Below the pieces are notes generated by a model. That model ran no database searches. It saw nothing but the letters and a program-made list of their open reading frames with translations, and was not told where the DNA came from. Of a stretch of 42,620 nucleotides of DNA, positions 37,689 to 42,620 are shown piece after piece. The position numbers were made by a program, and so were the translations under genes. This stretch comes from Methanobacteriota archaeon (GTDB lineage Archaea; Thermoplasmatota; Poseidoniia; Poseidoniales; Poseidoniaceae), in assembly GCA_002720275.1 (NCBI GenBank), contig PBHR01000005.1, positions 51,886 to 94,505 on the forward strand. The letters are read 5' to 3'. Every line of letters starts with the position of its first letter. Positions within the stretch are counted from its first letter, which is position 1.

Positions 37689-38693
37689 CTAAAGATCTAA
37701 TGGACCAAAGAATCCCAACATATCTGGAGGAATAATTACTACAATTACAAAAGAGAAAAACATCCAACCCAAATAATATAAGGATCTATAAAATGATTTA
37801 GCGGCTTTTGGCATTCTCCCATTTTCATCCATAGGTTCTTTTGGATCAATTTCCCAAACTGATTTTGAATACCAAAAAGTAAGTCCACCAGATACAAATG
37901 CCCATAATAAAGGAAGGCCTGATTCAGGCCAAAAGCATGGTACTGAGCCTAAGAAAAATAATGAAAAACAATAAATCTTAGATTGGAAAAGAGTATGCTC
38001 AGCTCCTTTAACTTCATTCATCATCGGAACTTTTGCATCTGCATATTCACCAGATCTATAAAGGGCAAGTGCCCAAAAGTGAGGTGGTGTCCACAAAAAA
38101 ATCAAAGCGAATAACATCCAAGGAATTGGTGAACCTAAATCAAATGGGTTCAATGATTCAATTGTTCCGCTTGCTGCAGAAGCCCAACCAATCAATGGTG
38201 GTGTGGCTCCAGCTATTCCTCCAATCACTATATTTTGTGGTGATGTTCTTTTGAGCCAAATTGTATATACAAATACATAAAAAAATACAGAGAAAAATGA
38301 CCAAAATGCTGCCTTCCAATTTAAAATTAAAAATATAGAAGACCCAAGTATTGATATGAAAATACCAAAAAATAGAGCAAGATTAGGAGAAATATGTCCT
38401 TGAGGTATTGGTCTTTTTTTTGTCCGATTCATCAAAACATCAATATCTGAATCATACCACATATTAATTGCATTAGATCCTCCTGCTGAAAGAGTGCCTC
38501 CAATAATTGTAATAAACATTGTAAAAAATGTATCTGACCAAGTTCTTTCTACATCAATTAAACCGTGACGTGAAATTAAGTCATGTACTAAAATTGCACA
38601 AATAGCTGTAATTTGAAGCAAAACAATAACTCTTAATTTCATTAATTTAATCAAAATAGAAAATAAATTTGGCTTTATCACATTATTTTCCAT
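37689..38693 (-). CDS. ctaB: Protoheme IX farnesyltransferase (heme O synthase)
   Basis: KLRVIVLLQITAICAILVHD; NMWYDSDIDVLMNRTKKRPIPQG; LIGWASAASGTI; LFLWTPPHFWALAL. Confidence 0.95.
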   Translation of the reverse strand: MENNVIKPNLFSILIKLMKLRVIVLLQITAICAILVHDLISRHGLIDVERTWSDTFFTMFITIIGGTLSAGGSNAINMWYDSDIDVLMNRTKKRPIPQGHISPNLALFFGIFISILGSSIFLILNWKAAFWSFFSVFFYVFVYTIWLKRTSPQNIVIGGIAGATPPLIGWASAASGTIESLNPFDLGSPIPWMLFALIFLWTPPHFWALALYRSGEYADAKVPMMNEVKGAEHTLFQSKIYCFSLFFLGSVPCFWPESGLPLLWAFVSGGLTFWYSKSVWEIDPKEPMDENGRMPKAAKSFYRSLYYLGWMFFSFVIVVIIPPDMLGFFGPLDL

Positions 38694-38707
38694 ATTACCA
38701 CCGATTT

Positions 38708-39766
38708 TTATTCATCTTCCATAGGATAATCTTCTGAGACTTTAACAATTAACACCGCAATAATGAAACATAATAAAGATAATGAGCCACACATCAAATG
38801 TAATAACGAAAGATATTCTGGAAAACCTTGCGAATCAGCAAAAATTACATAACTCCCACCAATAATTCCATTTAAAATTACTAAACACAAACCAATCAAC
38901 AATAACTTTGAAATTAAAGGTGTTTTTTCCTTACATATATTATTTATTTTGTAAACTCCATAGAATAAAAATATACCAACAAACATAGCAACAATTCTAT
39001 GCATCATTTGAATTTTTGTCCCATCAATTTGAAAATCAGGTATTAATTTACCTTGACATAAAGGCCAACCTTCCATCCAACCAATAGAACATGCTGCTGC
39101 AAAATGACCACCCTCAGATGTTGCTAACCAAGCACCAATAAACAATAATAAAAACAAAAATGAGGTCATTAAATTTAATAAAAATTTGATTTTAGAAATT
39201 ATTTCTTTTGTCACAAATATTGAATTTGGTAATTTACCTAAATCCTTAGCCCATAACAAATATTGATAAAGTGATGCAGAAATAAATAATAATGCCAAAG
39301 TCAAATGTACTGAAACTGACCAATCTGCATTGTCAAACATTACAGTAATCGCTCCTGCAATTGCTTGAGTAATTAATAATAAAAATACAACAACGCTCAT
39401 TAAATGGACTTTTGGATTTAATTCTATTTTTGAATTCTTAACTTTAATTAGATTATAAACACAAATTGGTAATAATACCACTGCAACTAGTAAACGATGG
39501 AACCATTCAGTAAATATTTCAAAAGTTGTGTATCTATGATTAATCCCCCTTGAATCAATTTCTTCAGGGTTTTCTTCCCAATATGCTTCTTGTTCACTTT
39601 CTGAAATATCAAAAGACCAACTACCAAAACATTTTGGCCAATCTGGACAACTTTCTCCAGCATCATTAATTCGAATAAAACCCCCCGTAGCAACCACTAA
39701 AATTGAAAGGAATACAATAACAAGGGGGATGAAATAATGATAATTTGTATTATCTTCATCACCCAT
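38708..39766 (-). CDS. ctaA: Heme A synthase (COX15/CtaA)
   Basis: VVATGGFIRINDAGESCPDWPKCFGSW; INHRYTTFEIFTEWFHRLLVAVVLLP; QAIAGAITVMFDNADWSVSVHLTLALLF. Start at MGDEDNTN preferred. Confidence 0.93.
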   Translation of the reverse strand: MGDEDNTNYHYFIPLVIVFLSILVVATGGFIRINDAGESCPDWPKCFGSWSFDISESEQEAYWEENPEEIDSRGINHRYTTFEIFTEWFHRLLVAVVLLPICVYNLIKVKNSKIELNPKVHLMSVVVFLLLITQAIAGAITVMFDNADWSVSVHLTLALLFISASLYQYLLWAKDLGKLPNSIFVTKEIISKIKFLLNLMTSFLFLLLFIGAWLATSEGGHFAAACSIGWMEGWPLCQGKLIPDFQIDGTKIQMMHRIVAMFVGIFLFYGVYKINNICKEKTPLISKLLLIGLCLVILNGIIGGSYVIFADSQGFPEYLSLLHLMCGSLSLLCFIIAVLIVKVSEDYPMEDE

Positions 39767-39844
39767 GTTTGGGCCAAGAAAAAGACATGCATAACCTCTT
39801 GCATTCACTCGTCAGTGTTAATAATGGCTTGTAAGTGGCGCTTA

Positions 39845-40123
39845 ATGTCCGAAGGGCAGGTGACTAATTTGGTAAAACCAATAAGAACACATACACGTTT
39901 TGAAAGAGCAAGAATTATCGGAGCCAGAGCTTTACAAATTGGAATGGGTGCTCCAATATTTGTAGATGAAACAACATTAAGAGAAGAATTCAAAGAAGAA
40001 TTAGTATCAATTTATGGAATTGATGAAGCAAATATTAGATTTGTATTAGATCCTCTTAAAATTGCAATGTATGAGTATGACAATCATTTAATTCCAATTG
40101 ATATAGATCCTCATGAAGACTAA
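39845..40123 (+). CDS. rpoK: DNA-directed RNA polymerase subunit K (Rpo6)
   Basis: TRFERARIIGARALQIGMGAPIFVDETTLREEF...AMYEYDNHLIPIDI. Confidence 0.93.
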   Translation: MSEGQVTNLVKPIRTHTRFERARIIGARALQIGMGAPIFVDETTLREEFKEELVSIYGIDEANIRFVLDPLKIAMYEYDNHLIPIDIDPHED

Positions 40124-41232
40124 GATAGAATTCTATTAAGATTCCCTGTCTCTATTGCCTTTTTAATACAACGAGATATTCTTCTACCTGTAGACATTCC
40201 TTTTTCATTAATATCTGAATATGATGAACCAGATACAAAAGGATTGGATCCCGCTACAATCCTTGCTGATATTTCAAAAACCCTAAATTCTAATTGATCT
40301 GTGACAATTGTTTCTAAACAAAAAGCGCCAATCATACCACGTGAATTTTCCTCTAATTCAAATGATGTTGCTACAACTCCCTCCGCCATTCTAAATGCTT
40401 CTGGAAGTAAACTTTCACGTAAAACTACGGGCATATTTCCAGTAACTACGAATGAAGGTTCCAAAGACATTTCACGTAAATCTCTAAGTGAACCTAACTT
40501 GTAAAACTCATCCACATTAGACTCATCCCTTCTATCCATGGACATTAATTCAAGTCTTCCCAATGTATTGCCTGCATTTGATTTGACACCATGCACTTGA
40601 TATCCATCATCAGCCAAAGGATCAAAGAAAAAGTGAAGATAATACCTACAACCTAGTACATACTCTTGTATTGTAAATTCTTCATCCAAATTTACATTTC
40701 TTCTAAAGTCCCTGTAATCTCTGGCGATAAAATATCCTCTTCCGCCCTTTGCACCTGCATATTTCACGATTACAGGACTATCAATATCCCTTGGATCCTT
40801 AATTACTTTGGGAGTTTTACAACCTGAATTCTTTAACCATAATCTTTGCTTTTCCCTACTAGACTCCCATCTTAATATCTCACGATTGCCAAATGTTGGC
40901 AATTCTAACTTACTATAATTATCTGCACCAAGATATTCTACTAGAGAACCATGAGGGATAATAATTACCTGTTTCTTTCTAAGCCACTCAACTTGGTTCA
41001 TTAGATCTTTATAATCATCAAGCATTAACCATTCATCAGGTTCAGCACCAGGAAATGCAGAATAAAGCCTTCTCTTATCTGCACCAACTGCAATTGCTAA
41101 TGTCCTAAAACCCTCTGATTTTGCACCATGCAATATTTGTAAGGCTGAATGAGACGCTACTGCACCAATCATAACTTCATTTACATCATAACCGGAAAGC
41201 CACCATCGCAAATCAGCCTCAGTGATTCCCAT
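40120..41232 (-). CDS. purP: 5-formaminoimidazole-4-carboxamide ribonucleotide synthetase PurP
   Basis: MIGAVASHSALQILHGAKSEGFRTLAI; SPVIVKYAGAKGGRGYFIARDYRDF; FTIQEYVLGCRYYLHFFFDPL; ARIVAGSNPFVSGSSYS. ATG 41232 preferred over TTG 41247. Confidence 0.94.
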   Translation of the reverse strand: MGITEADLRWWLSGYDVNEVMIGAVASHSALQILHGAKSEGFRTLAIAVGADKRRLYSAFPGAEPDEWLMLDDYKDLMNQVEWLRKKQVIIIPHGSLVEYLGADNYSKLELPTFGNREILRWESSREKQRLWLKNSGCKTPKVIKDPRDIDSPVIVKYAGAKGGRGYFIARDYRDFRRNVNLDEEFTIQEYVLGCRYYLHFFFDPLADDGYQVHGVKSNAGNTLGRLELMSMDRRDESNVDEFYKLGSLRDLREMSLEPSFVVTGNMPVVLRESLLPEAFRMAEGVVATSFELEENSRGMIGAFCLETIVTDQLEFRVFEISARIVAGSNPFVSGSSYSDINEKGMSTGRRISRCIKKAIETGNLNRILS

Positions 41233-41373
41233 ATAGAGTCTCGGCAAAAGGCACTCTATGACAGTTACGCATCAACACCATTAAAATTACCTTTTTAAAA
41301 TTATTAATTATTATTAAATTTCCAAAAAAATAAAAATCAAATATATTTTCGGAGAATTTGTCCTGGAATCATT

Positions 41374-42018
41374 ATGCTATTTGAAGAAGCAAAATTTATT
41401 GGTGAAATGATGTATAAATTACATCACAATGATGTTTTTCCTTTATGCAATCTTGGAAGTTCTGATGATGAACTCGCTAAAAAAAGACAACCTTGGATTG
41501 ATGAATTTATTTTCAAGCCCGCTAGAGAAAAAGGATACAAAGTAGTAAATATAGACATTAAAGAACACAAAGGCGTAGACTTAGTAGGTGATGTCACCGA
41601 CCCAAAATTTATGAAAAAATTAAAAGATATCGGTTTTAAATCTGTAATATGTTCTAATCTATTAGAACATGTACCTAATGAAAGCAGAAAGGAAATTTGT
41701 GATTCATTAGTTGAATTAATTCCAAAAAACGGTTACTTCTTTATTTCTGGACCATATAAATTCCCATATCACCCCGATCCAATCGATACTATGTTTCGTC
41801 CTAATATTGAAGAAATGGCCCAACTCTTTCCAAATACAACAATTATTGAAAGCTCAATCATCACAAGTAATGATCACAGAAAGCCTACAGAATTAGTAAA
41901 AAATATTGCTAGAATTTTTATGCCCTTTTACAAACCAAAAGAATGGTTATTTTTCCCTAGACAATTCCCTTGGCTATTTAGGAATTATAAAGCAACATGT
42001 GTTATTTTACAAAATTAA
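41374..42018 (+). CDS. Predicted SAM-dependent methyltransferase-like protein
   Basis: GYKVVNIDIKEHKGVDLVGDVTDPKF...VICSNLLEHVPNESRKEICDSLVELIPKNGYFFISGP. Confidence 0.65.
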   Translation: MLFEEAKFIGEMMYKLHHNDVFPLCNLGSSDDELAKKRQPWIDEFIFKPAREKGYKVVNIDIKEHKGVDLVGDVTDPKFMKKLKDIGFKSVICSNLLEHVPNESRKEICDSLVELIPKNGYFFISGPYKFPYHPDPIDTMFRPNIEEMAQLFPNTTIIESSIITSNDHRKPTELVKNIARIFMPFYKPKEWLFFPRQFPWLFRNYKATCVILQN

Positions 42019-42019
42019 T

Positions 42020-42620
42020 TCAATCTTCTGAAGTTAGTTCTTCTTCTAAAGATGTTTCTTCTTCATCTGAAGGTGTTTCTTCTTCATCAGATTCTTCTTT
42101 GTTTTCACTACCATGAATTAACTTATATGCTTCAAATTCTTTATCTGAAATTTCTCCATCACCATCATAATCTAAACTTAACCATCTTTCACTAATTTCT
42201 TTTGATTCTTTCAATTGTTGATTTAATGATCTGACTTTAGTTTGCATAAATATTAATGAAATTATTACTAAAGTCATCAAAATACCGGTAATAAATGCCA
42301 ACATTTCTGGCTTTAATCCATAAATTGTTACTTCTTCTGAATTAGATTCTCCAACATCACCATTATTTTCATCTATATCTTCCTGTTCAGTATTTGAATC
42401 AGCATCAACATTATCTTCTTGATTAGAGATTGTTTCATTTACTGTGTCGTTTGCTGTGTCATTTGCCGTGTCATTTGCCGTGTCATTTGCCGTGTCATTT
42501 GTTGTTGAATCGTCTTCTTCAATTACAGATTTATCAGGATCATTAGGGAATGCATCTGAATTATCTCCAACTCCATCACCATCACTGTCATCAGTTTCAT
42601 TAGCATCATTAGGGAATGCA
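42020..42620 (-). CDS. Partial single-span membrane protein: TSP3-like repeat, NDTA tandem repeat, TM helix, C-terminal EF-hand (N-terminus beyond right edge)
   Basis: Frame open to the window edge: AFPNDANETDDSDGDGVGDNSDAFPNDPDKSVIEEDDSTTNDTANDTANDTANDTANDTVNETIS...GLKPEMLAFITGILMTLVIISLIFMQ...LDYDGDGEISDKEFEAYKL. ORF-track start 42304 is internal. Confidence 0.75.
   Translation of the reverse strand, partial: AFPNDANETDDSDGDGVGDNSDAFPNDPDKSVIEEDDSTTNDTANDTANDTANDTANDTVNETISNQEDNVDADSNTEQEDIDENNGDVGESNSEEVTIYGLKPEMLAFITGILMTLVIISLIFMQTKVRSLNQQLKESKEISERWLSLDYDGDGEISDKEFEAYKLIHGSENKEESDEEETPSDEEETSLEEELTSED
42444..42503. repeat. Five tandem 12-bp units GTGTCATTTGCC (NDTA repeat)
   Basis: Copies at 42444-42455, 42456-42467, 42468-42479, 42480-42491, 42492-42503; first and last slightly diverged. 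Confidence 0.92.

Noticed and set aside
42444-42503. CRISPR or intergenic satellite
   Set aside because: 12-bp units stay in frame and encode NDTA repeats inside an open coding frame.

Overview
AT-rich archaeal chromosomal segment. Gene content and families suggest Euryarchaeota/Thermoplasmatota, probably marine group II/III (Poseidoniales-like); that placement is inference, no search was run. Gene density is high and I see no phage, transposon or CRISPR. Left to right: L-aspartate oxidase (cut by the left edge and absent from the ORF track); an smc-scpA-scpB condensin operon; class II HMG-CoA reductase diverging from a non-canonical Orc1/Cdc6-like AAA+ ATPase across a repeat-packed intergenic region; S6e / aIF2-gamma / PIN cluster; L10e-PRTase-dph2-orc1/cdc6 cluster; mutS-mutL; aroA; moaA; an operon of two pilin-like proteins and three KaiC/RecA-like proteins; three large secreted or lipoprotein genes with Ca-binding motifs; tRNA-Ser(GCU); ctaB-ctaA; rpoK; purP; a methyltransferase-like gene; and a partial TSP3/EF-hand membrane protein cut by the right edge. 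Main items for follow-up: (1) the pilin-like + triple KaiC-like + LTD operon (26983-30859); (2) aIF2-gamma and the following PIN gene lack in-frame ATG/GTG/TTG starts at their conserved N-termini and appear to use CTG, and moaA lacks a canonical start too; (3) a tandem 11-bp GCGTTAATTAA array with inverted copies at 9685-9835, a candidate replication-origin or operator element.
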